Under the pieces are notes generated by a model, which saw only the letters and a list, made by a program, of their open reading frames with translations, had not been told where the DNA came from and made no database searches. The position numbers and the translations under genes were made by a program. This document shows positions 1 to 6,186 of a stretch of 6,724 nt of DNA, piece by piece. Each line of letters opens with the position of its first letter. Within the stretch, counting starts at the first letter, position 1. This stretch comes from Verrucomicrobiota bacterium (GTDB taxonomy: Bacteria > Verrucomicrobiota > Verrucomicrobiia > Verrucomicrobiales > DEV007): positions 1-6,724 of the forward strand of contig JAADHD010000437.1 of the NCBI GenBank assembly GCA_013152075.1, in the 5' to 3' direction.

Positions 1-240
1 GGTGACCAATACTTCATCTACCACCCCCCCGGTTGCATTTTTCAGGGTTCCCAGCACCGCTTTGCGATCTACGGAATCCGCAGCGCTCTCCCCACTGGCC
101 GGATAAAACACTTCAGCAAGCACTTCGAGCGCAGCGGCTCCACTGATACGGATTAACGATATAGCCCCCTGCCCCAGCGGCGTTGCAACAGCCACAATGG
201 TGTCATCCGGCCCGACAATACCTGGCAAGCTTTCTCCCAT
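1..240 (-). CDS. mnmE: tRNA uridine-5-carboxymethylaminomethyl modification GTPase MnmE, N-terminal fragment
   Basis: The minus strand from 240 to the window edge reads as 80 uninterrupted codons from an ATG, and the gene continues beyond position 1. The translation starts MGESLPGIVGPDDTI. Residues 13-34 match the MnmE N-terminus (DTIVAVATPLGQG followed by ISLIRISG), and near residues 65-80 comes LGTLKN...VVDEVLVT, as in the family's folate-binding N-terminal domain. MnmE works with MnmG to modify the wobble uridine (U34) of certain tRNAs, using a tetrahydrofolate-derived carbon and GTP hydrolysis. The helical and G domains lie outside the window and cannot be judged. The position after PLG is Q, where many homologues have R. 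The start codon lies 7 bases after the hisC stop, so co-transcription with hisC is very likely. No clear Shine-Dalgarno is visible, and the start was chosen because DTIVA normally lies within the first 10-15 residues. Confidence 0.9.
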   Translation of the reverse strand, partial: MGESLPGIVGPDDTIVAVATPLGQGAISLIRISGAAALEVLAEVFYPASGESAADSVDRKAVLGTLKNATGGVVDEVLVT

Positions 241-247
241 GACATCA

Positions 248-1351
248 TCAGGACCCAGATGGTCCAAGAACTCTTTTCAACACTTCAATACAACGTTGAT
301 TCTGTTCCATGGTGCCAACGGAAATCCGAACCCACTCAGGTAGCTTGTAAGATCTCATCGCCCGGATAATGACCCCTTCATTCAGCATTCCCTGAAACAC
401 CGCATCACCATCACCCACTTTAACAAGAACAAAATTCGCCTTGCTCGGAACATATTCCAGATCCATATCGGCGAAACATTGCTCAAGATAGGCCCGGCCT
501 TCATCGGTCATCAAACGAGTTTTTTCCTGGTGTTGCTCATCCTCCAATCCCGCCAAGGCACCTGCCTGGGCAATCGCATTGGCATTAAAGGGCTGGCGGC
601 ATTTTTGCAAAACTTCCAGTAGATGCGCAGGCCCAAGTCCATAACCAATTCGCAAACCGGCCAAACCCTGAATTTTTGAAAACGTCCGCATCACAACCAC
701 GTTACGCCCTTCCTTCACATACTTGAGCGTGTTCGGAGCGTCAGACAAAAACTCGTAATAGGCTTCATCAAAAATCACGATTACATGCTCCGGAACCTTG
801 TCCATGAATCGATCGATTGCCTCTTCGTCGACCAGTGTGCCCGTCGGATTGTTAGGATTGGCAATAAACAACTCTCTCGTCTTTGGAGTGATCGCCGCTG
901 CCATGGCATCGAGATCATGCACAAAACCGGGGTCAGGCACTTCAATGGTATTGGCGCCAAATAAAGTCGCCATCAATTTGTAAACCACAAAAGCATGCTC
1001 AGCGACAACGATATCATCGTCCGTCTGCAAAAAACCGTGCCCTACCAATTCAATGATTTCATTGGAACCGTTTCCAAGAATTACGTTATTCCGATCCAGA
1101 TCAAATTTATCAGCAATAGCCGTCCGCAGTTTATAACCACCACCGTCAGGATAAAGGTGCGCTTTATCCAAGGCGATTTTCATCGCTTCCACCGCCTTCG
1201 GCGATGGCCCCAGAGGGTTTTCGTTCGAAGCGAGCTTGATGATGTCACCAGGTTCCAGTCCGAGTTCCCTTGCGGTTTCCTCGATAGGCTTACCTGGGTC
1301 GTAAGCAATCAAACTCTCTAACCATGGGTTTGCTTTGTGCGTAGATGGCAT
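248..1351 (-). CDS. hisC: Histidinol-phosphate aminotransferase (fold-type I PLP enzyme)
   Basis: This 367-residue protein has the usual HisC length and is complete. HisC is a cytosolic PLP enzyme that transfers the amino group of glutamate to imidazole-acetol phosphate, giving histidinol phosphate in histidine synthesis. Visible motifs in order are SNENPLGPSP (42-51, substrate-binding arm), GNGSNE (93-98, PLP phosphate region), ANPNNPTGT (164-172), DEAYYEF (195-201, the Asp pairs with the pyridine nitrogen), and TFSK (223-226, with K226 the predicted Schiff-base lysine). These are followed by GLRIGYG with R234 and, near the C-terminus, EWVRISVG with R342 as a substrate-carboxylate arginine. 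HisC-like enzymes often also act on aromatic amino acids, and sequence alone does not exclude that. No other his gene is visible here; mnmE follows at once. The start lacks a Shine-Dalgarno, and just before it lies a long inverted repeat (1360-1423). Confidence 0.95.
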   Translation of the reverse strand: MPSTHKANPWLESLIAYDPGKPIEETARELGLEPGDIIKLASNENPLGPSPKAVEAMKIALDKAHLYPDGGGYKLRTAIADKFDLDRNNVILGNGSNEIIELVGHGFLQTDDDIVVAEHAFVVYKLMATLFGANTIEVPDPGFVHDLDAMAAAITPKTRELFIANPNNPTGTLVDEEAIDRFMDKVPEHVIVIFDEAYYEFLSDAPNTLKYVKEGRNVVVMRTFSKIQGLAGLRIGYGLGPAHLLEVLQKCRQPFNANAIAQAGALAGLEDEQHQEKTRLMTDEGRAYLEQCFADMDLEYVPSKANFVLVKVGDGDAVFQGMLNEGVIIRAMRSYKLPEWVRISVGTMEQNQRCIEVLKRVLGPSGS

Positions 1352-1359
1352 GATAAATA

Positions 1360-1423
1360 AATGTGGAACAGCTTTGCAAGCTGTCGCTCACTCGAACAAC
1401 AGCTTGCAAAGCTGTTCCACATT
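1360..1423. repeat. Perfect 25-bp inverted repeat with nested palindromes (REP/BIME-like)
   Basis: Bases 1360-1384 are the exact reverse complement of 1399-1423, with a 14-base spacer (1385-1398). Each arm is also a palindrome. The left one contains ACAGCTT-TGC-AAGCTGT (1368-1384) and the right one AACAGCTT-GCA-AAGCTGTT (1398-1416). The element can therefore fold as one long hairpin or as two short ones. It fills most of the 92-base gap between the glutaredoxin-like gene and hisC. No T run follows the stem on either strand, so it does not look like a simple intrinsic terminator. Paired inverted palindromes of this type are typical of dispersed REP/BIME repeats. That class is an inference, because other copies lie outside this window. 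Confidence 0.85.
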
Positions 1424-1443
1424 CAAGCTACTAACAAATTAGT

Positions 1444-1806
1444 CTAGGTAAAACTAATTCCACCACCTGCCGCATCCTTCTCCATTTGCACGTGTTGCTC
1501 ATCGGTGCAGGAAGAATTGATCGATACGTCAACTTCAGCTGAGTCCTGTTTCACCAAACTTTTCTCGATCAAATACTGCTCCACCTCTTCGCCACTGACG
1601 TCAGGTAGCATCGTGCCATTGATTTCCACACACGGTGAAAGCGGTTGGCCGCTTTTCTGCTCCATTTCCCAGCGAAAAGCAGGGTTCTGGATGATATCCT
1701 TTTCAGTATATTCCAGATTGTATTTCGCCAGAATAGCTCGCACTCCTCCGCTCCATCCACATTGGGTTTTCAGATAGGCAGTCACATTCAATTTTTCTTC
1801 AGACAT
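1444..1806 (-). CDS. Glutaredoxin-like thioredoxin-fold protein with a CxxS active site
   Basis: A 120-residue protein, probably cytosolic, as no signal peptide is seen. Residues 5-85 look like a glutaredoxin fold. There is a beta strand (LNVTAYLKT), then the active-site motif CGWS (16-19) at the start of helix 1, a second strand and helix (YTEKDIIQNPAFRWEMEQ), a Ser-Pro at 57-58 in the cis-proline position (SPCVEING), and a final helix (SGEEVEQYLIEKSL). The second active-site cysteine is replaced by Ser19, so a dithiol cycle is not possible; a monothiol, glutathione-linked role would be expected. Instead of the usual TVP before the strand it has LSPC, with Cys59 next to the proline. A roughly 35-residue acidic tail (86-120) holds one more Cys (100) and ends GGGISFT. 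It lies 164 bases downstream of rpsA and 92 upstream of hisC. Its partner or substrate cannot be told. The ATG start has no Shine-Dalgarno. Confidence 0.75.
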   Translation of the reverse strand: MSEEKLNVTAYLKTQCGWSGGVRAILAKYNLEYTEKDIIQNPAFRWEMEQKSGQPLSPCVEINGTMLPDVSGEEVEQYLIEKSLVKQDSAEVDVSINSSCTDEQHVQMEKDAAGGGISFT

Positions 1807-1876
1807 AGAATTAATAAGTTACAGGTTATAATTTAGCCAAGTCCAGCAACGAACCACAGCTTTGCAGTAACCATAG

Positions 1877-1897
1877 TTTCCCTTATAAACAGGGAAA
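1877..1897. other. Small stem-loop between rpsA and the glutaredoxin-like gene
   Basis: TTTCCCT (1877-1883) and AGGGAAA (1891-1897) form a perfect 7-bp stem with a 7-base loop. There is no adjacent T run. It sits in the 164-base spacer downstream of rpsA and may be part of a leader for the glutaredoxin-like gene, but no function can be assigned. A TATAAC hexamer on the minus strand (1825-1830) just before the glutaredoxin-like gene could be a -10 element, but I see no convincing -35 for it. Confidence 0.35.
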
Positions 1898-1911
1898 GGT
1901 CAATCGCTCTC

Positions 1912-1953
1912 CTGTTTTCACTGCCCCTCAGTTCGAGGAGACAGTGAAAACAG
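1912..1953 (-). terminator. Strong hairpin just downstream of rpsA, possible terminator or mRNA 3' end
   Basis: CTGTTTTCACTG (1912-1923) and CAGTGAAAACAG (1942-1953) are perfect 12-bp reverse complements. Inside the loop, CCTC (1926-1929) can pair with GAGG (1935-1938), giving an extended hairpin. It begins 17 bases after the rpsA stop codon, where a transcript-end structure would be expected. No U run follows the stem in the rpsA direction, so it may instead stabilise the rpsA mRNA 3' end or only attenuate read-through into the next gene. Confidence 0.45.
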
Positions 1954-1970
1954 TGGCAAATTGATTCCGA

Positions 1971-3707
1971 TTAATCCTTGGATTTCTCCTCAGCCTTTTC
2001 CTCAGATGCTGATTCATCGGCACCGCTAGGACTCCAGTCTTCAGTAGCAAGATTGAAGGCTTGCTCCAATCCAACCAGATCCGCGCTCGGACGCAAAGCG
2101 TCGAATGCTGCAGTCTCTTTCTTGAGTTCTTCTTCGCTGTATTCGGCAGCCTTGACTGACAAACCAATCCGGCGCTCGACCTTGTCCACCTTGATGACAC
2201 GAGCCTCCACGTCGTCTCCGACATTCAGCACGTCTTTCACCTTGCTGACATGATTTTCGCTCAACTGGGAAATATGAACCAATCCGTCGATGTCGTCCTG
2301 CAATTGAACAAAAGCACCGAAGCTGGCGATTTTGGCAACCGTTCCCTTGACCAGATCGCCAACCTTGAATCGTGTATCGATGGATTCCCAAGGATCGGAA
2401 TCGAGTTGTTTGATACCAAGACTGATACGCTGATTGGTCTTGTCGATATCGATGACTTGCGCCTCGATCTCCTGACCTTTTTTCAGCACCTCGCTCGGAT
2501 GATTGATCTTGCGTGTCCAACTCAAGTCGGACACGTGAATCATGCCGTCGATGCCTTCTTCCAGCTCCACAAATGCTCCATAAGCAGTAAGATTGCGAAT
2601 CTCGCCCTTGATCGTGCTGCCGATCGCGTAACGCGCTTCGACTTCGTCCCATGGGTTTGGCTCCAACTGACGCACTCCGAGAGAAATCTTCTGCTCGTCG
2701 ATGCTGATTGCCAGAACAACCGCCTCCACTTCCTGGTTGATTTCCAAAATATCGCTCGGACGAGTGATACGTTTTGTCCAGGATAACTCGGAAACGTGAA
2801 TAAGACCTTCGACGCCTTGTTCGATTTCCACAAAAGCTCCGTACGGCAGTAACTTGGTGATCTTCCCCTTGACCGATGTTCCCACAGGGAATTTTTCTTC
2901 GATCTTTTCCCATGGATTGGACTGGAGCTGCTTCATGCCCAAAGACACTCGCTCTTTTTCAGTATCCACATCCAGAATCAACACATCTACAGCCTGGCCA
3001 ATGACCAGCATTTCACTTGGATGATTGATACGTCCCCAGCTCATGTCGGTGATATGCAACAATCCGTCCATGCCCTGTAGGTCAACAAAAGCACCAAAAT
3101 CGGTGATGTTCTTGATCTGCCCGGTGACTTCGTCACCCGCCTTGACCGTTTTGAGGAATTCAGCCCGCTGTTCAGCGCGTTCAGCTTCGATCACTTCACG
3201 GCGACTGAGGACCACATTTTTGCGATCATCGTTAACCTTAACGATTTTAAATTCGTAAACATTGCCGACATATTCATTCAGATCCCTTGGTGGGATAATA
3301 TCGATTTGTGAACCAGGCAAAAACGCTTCGACCCCGACGTTCACAATCAATCCGCCCTTGACCACTGATTTGACTTTGCCTTTTACCAGCCCGCCATCGT
3401 GATAAACTTTGACAATCTTGTCCCAGTTTTGCTTGTGTGCGGCTTTCTCTTTAGAAAGAACCACCATACCCTCGTCATTCTCAAGGCGCTCGAGCAAGAC
3501 TTCTACTTCGTCGCCCGCTTCAAATTCTTCGTCACCGAATTCGGACAATGGCACGATTCCTTCGGATTTGTAACCAATGTCGATAGTGACAAACTGGTTT
3601 TTGATTTCGAGAACAGTCCCTTTAATAATGGAGTTCTCACGATACATCCGAAAGTGACTGGAGATCAGTTCGGAGAGTTCAGGATTAGTACTGGCTAAAG
3701 CTGCCAT
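1971..3707 (-). CDS. rpsA: 30S ribosomal protein S1, six S1 domains
   Basis: A complete 578-residue S1 protein. S1 binds the 30S subunit and mRNA, and helps load mRNAs that have structured or Shine-Dalgarno-poor leaders. Six S1 (OB-fold) modules can be read: about 26-87, 104-171, 190-259, 276-346, 362-433 and 449-520. Domains 1 and 2 are the divergent ribosome-binding pair (GYKSEGIVPLSEF; VEAFLPGSQID). Domain 3 carries DFGAFVDLQGMDGLLHITDMSW, and domains 4-5 have YGAFVE...GLIHVSELSW-type cores. Domains 3-5 each end in a V/ISLGxxQL block followed by PW; domain 6 ends IGLSVKA. The tail (521-578) is rich in E, K and S and ends in EEKAEEKSKD. The start at MAALASTNPELSEL is well placed ahead of domain 1. 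It has its own promoter (3819-3846) and a long leader without a Shine-Dalgarno. The length and domain count match the long S1 type of Gram-negative bacteria. Confidence 0.97.
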   Translation of the reverse strand: MAALASTNPELSELISSHFRMYRENSIIKGTVLEIKNQFVTIDIGYKSEGIVPLSEFGDEEFEAGDEVEVLLERLENDEGMVVLSKEKAAHKQNWDKIVKVYHDGGLVKGKVKSVVKGGLIVNVGVEAFLPGSQIDIIPPRDLNEYVGNVYEFKIVKVNDDRKNVVLSRREVIEAERAEQRAEFLKTVKAGDEVTGQIKNITDFGAFVDLQGMDGLLHITDMSWGRINHPSEMLVIGQAVDVLILDVDTEKERVSLGMKQLQSNPWEKIEEKFPVGTSVKGKITKLLPYGAFVEIEQGVEGLIHVSELSWTKRITRPSDILEINQEVEAVVLAISIDEQKISLGVRQLEPNPWDEVEARYAIGSTIKGEIRNLTAYGAFVELEEGIDGMIHVSDLSWTRKINHPSEVLKKGQEIEAQVIDIDKTNQRISLGIKQLDSDPWESIDTRFKVGDLVKGTVAKIASFGAFVQLQDDIDGLVHISQLSENHVSKVKDVLNVGDDVEARVIKVDKVERRIGLSVKAAEYSEEELKKETAAFDALRPSADLVGLEQAFNLATEDWSPSGADESASEEKAEEKSKD

Positions 3708-3715
3708 GATGTTAT

Positions 3716-3743
3716 TTTGGTTAAGTTAAGTTAATTTGGTTAA
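3716..3743 (-). repeat. A/U-rich direct repeats in the rpsA leader, next to the start codon
   Basis: Plus-strand TTTGGTTAA occurs exactly at 3716-3724 and 3735-3743. Within the stretch, GTTAA occurs four times (3720, 3725, 3730 and 3739), the first three exactly 5 bases apart. In the mRNA these read UUAAC and UUAACCAAA, ending 8 bases before the rpsA AUG, in the place a Shine-Dalgarno would occupy. Such unstructured A/U-rich leader sequence is the type S1 favours, so a role in S1-dependent initiation or autoregulation is possible (inference). Confidence 0.5.
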
Positions 3744-3773
3744 TTCAGCCTTCCGATATTGCCCCGACACGAA

Positions 3774-3806
3774 ATCCGAACCCTGCGAGGCACCTGCAGT
3801 TCGGAT
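3774..3806 (-). promoter_or_regulatory. Stem-loop in the rpsA 5' leader
   Basis: ATCCGAAC (3774-3781) and GTTCGGAT (3799-3806) are perfect 8-bp reverse complements around a 17-base loop. The hairpin would form in the transcript within a few bases of the predicted start site of the promoter at 3819-3846, and about 66 bases before the AUG. It could be an autoregulatory or mRNA-protecting 5' structure. It does not resemble a known riboswitch that I recognise. Confidence 0.45.
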
Positions 3807-3818
3807 GAAAAGCGCGGT

Positions 3819-3846
3819 AATATAGAAGCATAAACTGTAATAACAA
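3819..3846 (-). promoter_or_regulatory. Sigma70-type promoter for rpsA
   Basis: On the minus strand, TTGTTA (3846-3841, 4 of 6 to the -35 consensus) and TATATT (3824-3819, 5 of 6 to the -10 consensus) are separated by 16 bases. The predicted transcription start near 3812 gives an rpsA leader of roughly 105 bases. The site is in the 201-base gap between the thioesterase gene and rpsA, so rpsA need not depend on read-through from the thioesterase gene. Confidence 0.6.
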
Positions 3847-3908
3847 GTCGTAATATCCTGCCTCGGAGAGGGCCGCTCCCCCTTTCCTGCTCGCCTCATC
3901 ACTTTCCG

Positions 3909-4334
3909 TCACACTGAATACTTCTCGGCAATATCATCGGCGACCACCACCGGCCGTCCCGTGTCACGATCCACCATCACATAATCAAAATAGCCATTCG
4001 CGCTGAGCTTGCCATTCCCCTGATTAAAAATCTCAAACTCCACCTTCACTCCCCGCGAACGAAGCTCCGCCACCCGAGTTTTTACGAGCAAATGATCCCC
4101 CATAAACAAAGGGGCCTTGTGTTTGATGAATGCTGCCCGCACAAACCAGCTGAGTCCACGCTCGAAAAACTCTTCCATCGACATCTTATAACAGCGCTCC
4201 ATTTGATCGAAGCGAGCAGCAAGCACGTAATCAAGATATTTGGAATTGTGAACATGACCGTTCATGTCAATATCGTCAGGTCGCACCTGGAGTTCACTCT
4301 CAAAGGTCGAATAGTTTTTCTTTTCTTTATTCAT
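3909..4334 (-). CDS. Acyl-CoA thioesterase, 4HBT/YbgC-FadM hotdog family
   Basis: Read from the ATG at 4334 this is a 141-residue single-hotdog protein, a typical length for the 4-hydroxybenzoyl-CoA thioesterase family. The signature is VRPDDIDMNGHVHNSKYLDY (residues 17-36). It contains the family Asp (D23 in DIDMNGH), the GHxxN core (G26, H27, N30) and the tyrosine that precedes the long hotdog helix. Later, KHKAPLFMGDHLLVKTRVAEL, VKVEFEIFN and DYVMVDRDTGRPVVV are the usual strands of the family. Such enzymes hydrolyse acyl-CoA thioesters in the cytosol; the acyl substrate cannot be predicted here. An ATG 14 codons upstream (4376) is in frame, but the added residues fall before the conserved domain and would leave only 24 bases to the divergent ATPase gene. 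The start at 4334 leaves 66 bases, so I prefer it. Neither start has a strong Shine-Dalgarno. Confidence 0.85.
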   Translation of the reverse strand: MNKEKKNYSTFESELQVRPDDIDMNGHVHNSKYLDYVLAARFDQMERCYKMSMEEFFERGLSWFVRAAFIKHKAPLFMGDHLLVKTRVAELRSRGVKVEFEIFNQGNGKLSANGYFDYVMVDRDTGRPVVVADDIAEKYSV

Positions 4335-4391
4335 ACTCTGCAACACATTCGTAAGACAAATTCGCAATCTGTCCATGCAAAGATCACGTTA

Positions 4392-4395
4392 AAGG
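4392..4395 (+). promoter_or_regulatory. Possible ribosome binding site of the ABC-class ATPase gene
   Basis: AAGG lies 5 bases before the ATG at 4401. It is short and slightly close, but it is the only Shine-Dalgarno-like match before any gene in the window, and it supports 4401 over the upstream in-frame ATG at 4092. Confidence 0.4.
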
Positions 4396-4400
4396 CCTCT

Positions 4401-6122
4401 ATGAACACTCTCGATGATCTCAGCCAAATTTTGCGCCGCATAGACGGTCGCGGCTATCCGGCTTACAAAGACCTGCAAAACTGCTCGTATCACTCCACCG
4501 ATGGTAAATTTGAATTACTCATCGATCATGTGCAAGGCGACCCTTTTGCCGCTCCCTCCAGCATTCGTTTCCGCCTGTCCCACGACATTACCGGATTCCC
4601 CGACTGGAGCCACTCTTCAAAACCTCGGCGCATTGCCCTGGAAAATCATCTCACTCGTATCGTCTCAGAATACTGCGGCAGAATATCCCGACGTGCAGGC
4701 TCGGGAAAATCAGGCTTGATCGACATTGATACCCCCGGACAGGAAGTTCTGGAACGAACAGCGCTTCTATACACCGAAACCGGCATCGAAGTTCGTTTGA
4801 ACGTCGGCTTGCCTGCACGGGGCCGACGAATTTCTGGTCGCGAAGCCAAACAAATACTTTGCGATGACTTGCCTCAACTGGCACTCGATACCCTGAGTTT
4901 CAATAAACTCGACGAGGAAAAAATCCGCCTAGCCGTTGAAACCAACGAGGATGCTGATGCCCTGCGCGCCCAGCTAAAAGACCGCAAGCTGATTTCTTTC
5001 ATCGCCAATGCTTCCAGCCTGCCCCGTCGCTCCGGCATTGACCAAAAGCCCTTGGACAGCAGTAGCTCCATTTCCTTTCAAAGCCCGGATGAGTTGACGG
5101 TCACCCTTGAAACCCCAAACCATGGCCCCGTGACCGGAATGGGAATTCCAGAGGGCATCACGTTAATTGTCGGTGGAGGATTTCATGGCAAATCTACACT
5201 CCTGAATGCAATCGAACGAGGGGTTTACAATCATTGTGCGAATGATGGACGCGAATTTGTAGTCACTCGTGCCGATGCCGTCAAAATTCGTGCGGAAGAC
5301 GGTCGAGCTGTAACCGGCGTCGATATTTCACCATTCATCAACAACCTGCCCAATGGAGCGAACACCACCGCCTTCACCACTGAAAACGCTTCGGGCTCAA
5401 CTTCCCAAGCCGCCAATATCATGGAGGCGCTCGAATCCGGCGCTGACAGCCTGTTGATCGATGAAGACATCGCCGCCACCAACTTCATGATCCGCGACCA
5501 CCGAATGCAGGAACTGGTGTCACCGGATAAAGAGCCAATTACTCCCTACGTCGCCAAAGTCCGTGCCCTCTATCACGAGCACGGCGTCTCTTCGATACTT
5601 GTGATAGGAGGATCAGGCGACTATTTCCCTGTCGCCGATCTGGTCATCGGCATGGATCAATACCTGCCGCAAGACATCACCCAACAGGCCAGGCAAATCG
5701 CGGCGGCTCATCAGTCGGCCTCGATCAAACAAAGTAACACCTTTGGAGTCATCACAAAACGACGCCCGCAACCCGAGTCCATTGATCCACGAAAAGGTCG
5801 GCGTGAAGAATCTGTAAAAACCCGCAGTACCCACCATATTCAATTCGGCGAAAGTGATATCGATCTCACAGCACTCACCCAAATCGTCAGTCCATCACAA
5901 ACCCGTGCGATTGGCGCCGCCCTCGCCTATGCGGTAAGGGAAAACATCATCGACGGGCAACAGTCCTTTACTGAGATTCTCGATTGCATATGCAATAAAA
6001 TTCAACACAGCGGACTCGACGCCCTGTCAGACAATGCCCGCGGTGACCTCGCTGAATTTCGCCGTCACGATTTTGCCGCGGCTTTAAACCGTCTGCGGCA
6101 CTTGAAAATATCACCCGCTTGA
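4401..6122 (+). CDS. Predicted ATPase of the ABC class (COG3044/PF09818 type)
   Basis: A 573-residue soluble protein without signal peptide or membrane segments. The N-terminal half (about 1-235) includes GSGKSGLIDID (100-110) and PGQEVLERTALL (112-123), blocks I recall as conserved in this class. The ATPase core follows. Walker A is GGGFHGKST (258-266, K264), an ABC-signature-like segment is SGSTSQA (331-337), and Walker B is SLLIDEDIAATN (350-361, D354, E355). GGSGDYF (403-409) lies where the switch region would be. A basic linker (KRRPQPESIDPRKGRRE, 453-469) leads into a helical C-terminal domain ending at 573. The bacterial role is unknown. The trypanosome homologue MRB1590 is an RNA-editing factor with an RNA-binding pore (established for that protein), so nucleic-acid binding is plausible here. 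The frame stays open back to 4092, but that part is antisense to the thioesterase gene; the start at 4401 begins MNTLDDLSQIL. It is divergent from the thioesterase gene and ends just before a shared terminator. Confidence 0.88.
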   Translation: MNTLDDLSQILRRIDGRGYPAYKDLQNCSYHSTDGKFELLIDHVQGDPFAAPSSIRFRLSHDITGFPDWSHSSKPRRIALENHLTRIVSEYCGRISRRAGSGKSGLIDIDTPGQEVLERTALLYTETGIEVRLNVGLPARGRRISGREAKQILCDDLPQLALDTLSFNKLDEEKIRLAVETNEDADALRAQLKDRKLISFIANASSLPRRSGIDQKPLDSSSSISFQSPDELTVTLETPNHGPVTGMGIPEGITLIVGGGFHGKSTLLNAIERGVYNHCANDGREFVVTRADAVKIRAEDGRAVTGVDISPFINNLPNGANTTAFTTENASGSTSQAANIMEALESGADSLLIDEDIAATNFMIRDHRMQELVSPDKEPITPYVAKVRALYHEHGVSSILVIGGSGDYFPVADLVIGMDQYLPQDITQQARQIAAAHQSASIKQSNTFGVITKRRPQPESIDPRKGRREESVKTRSTHHIQFGESDIDLTALTQIVSPSQTRAIGAALAYAVRENIIDGQQSFTEILDCICNKIQHSGLDALSDNARGDLAEFRRHDFAAALNRLRHLKISPA

Positions 6123-6135
6123 ATTTATCCCACAA

Positions 6136-6165
6136 AAAAGCCGACGCTTTATCGCATCGGCTTTT
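6136..6165. terminator. Bidirectional intrinsic terminator between convergent genes
   Basis: AAAAGCCGA (6136-6144) and TCGGCTTTT (6157-6165) form a perfect 9-bp stem around a 12-base loop, in which two more base pairs are possible. A T run follows on the plus strand (6162-6165), and on the minus strand the run of six A's (6134-6139) gives six T's. It sits 13 bases after the ATPase stop and 21 bases beyond the lipoprotein stop on the other strand, so one element can end both transcripts. Confidence 0.88.
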
Positions 6166-6186
6166 CAGTGGTCTTTTTTCGCTAAA

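Noticed and set aside
995..1321. 108-codon plus-strand open frame across hisC
   Set aside because: It is antisense to a well-supported gene, and its product shows no recognisable family.
1856..1867. ACAGCTTTGCAG resembling the arm of the repeat at 1360-1423
   Set aside because: Only about 11 to 12 bases match and no palindrome is formed, so chance or a decayed copy cannot be told apart.
2041..2913. 290-codon open frame inside rpsA on the same strand
   Set aside because: It is rich in R, S, G and Q, lacks any domain pattern and lies wholly inside the clear S1 coding sequence, so it is a frame shadow.
2200..3150. Repeated sequence blocks on the minus strand (similar ~260-base units)
   Set aside because: These are the successive S1 domains of rpsA, a protein-level repeat and not a DNA repeat element.
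3840..3908. Possible terminator after the thioesterase gene (GGAG...CTCC near 3860-3885)
   Set aside because: The best stem is about 4 bp with no T run; too weak to call.
4335..4376. N-terminal extension of the thioesterase (MDRLRICLTNVLQS)
   Set aside because: It lies before the hotdog domain, lacks a Shine-Dalgarno and would crowd the divergent gene; it cannot be fully excluded.
4092..4400. In-frame upstream extension of the ABC-class ATPase (103 extra residues)
   Set aside because: It runs antisense through the thioesterase gene and has no resemblance to the ATPase family N-terminus; the ATG at 4401 with AAGG before it fits better.
4698..4712. GSGKS in the ATPase N-terminal half as a second Walker A
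   Set aside because: It fits a conserved GSGKSGLIDID block of this class as I recall it; no matching Walker B or typical preceding strand is seen, while the motif at 258-266 has both.
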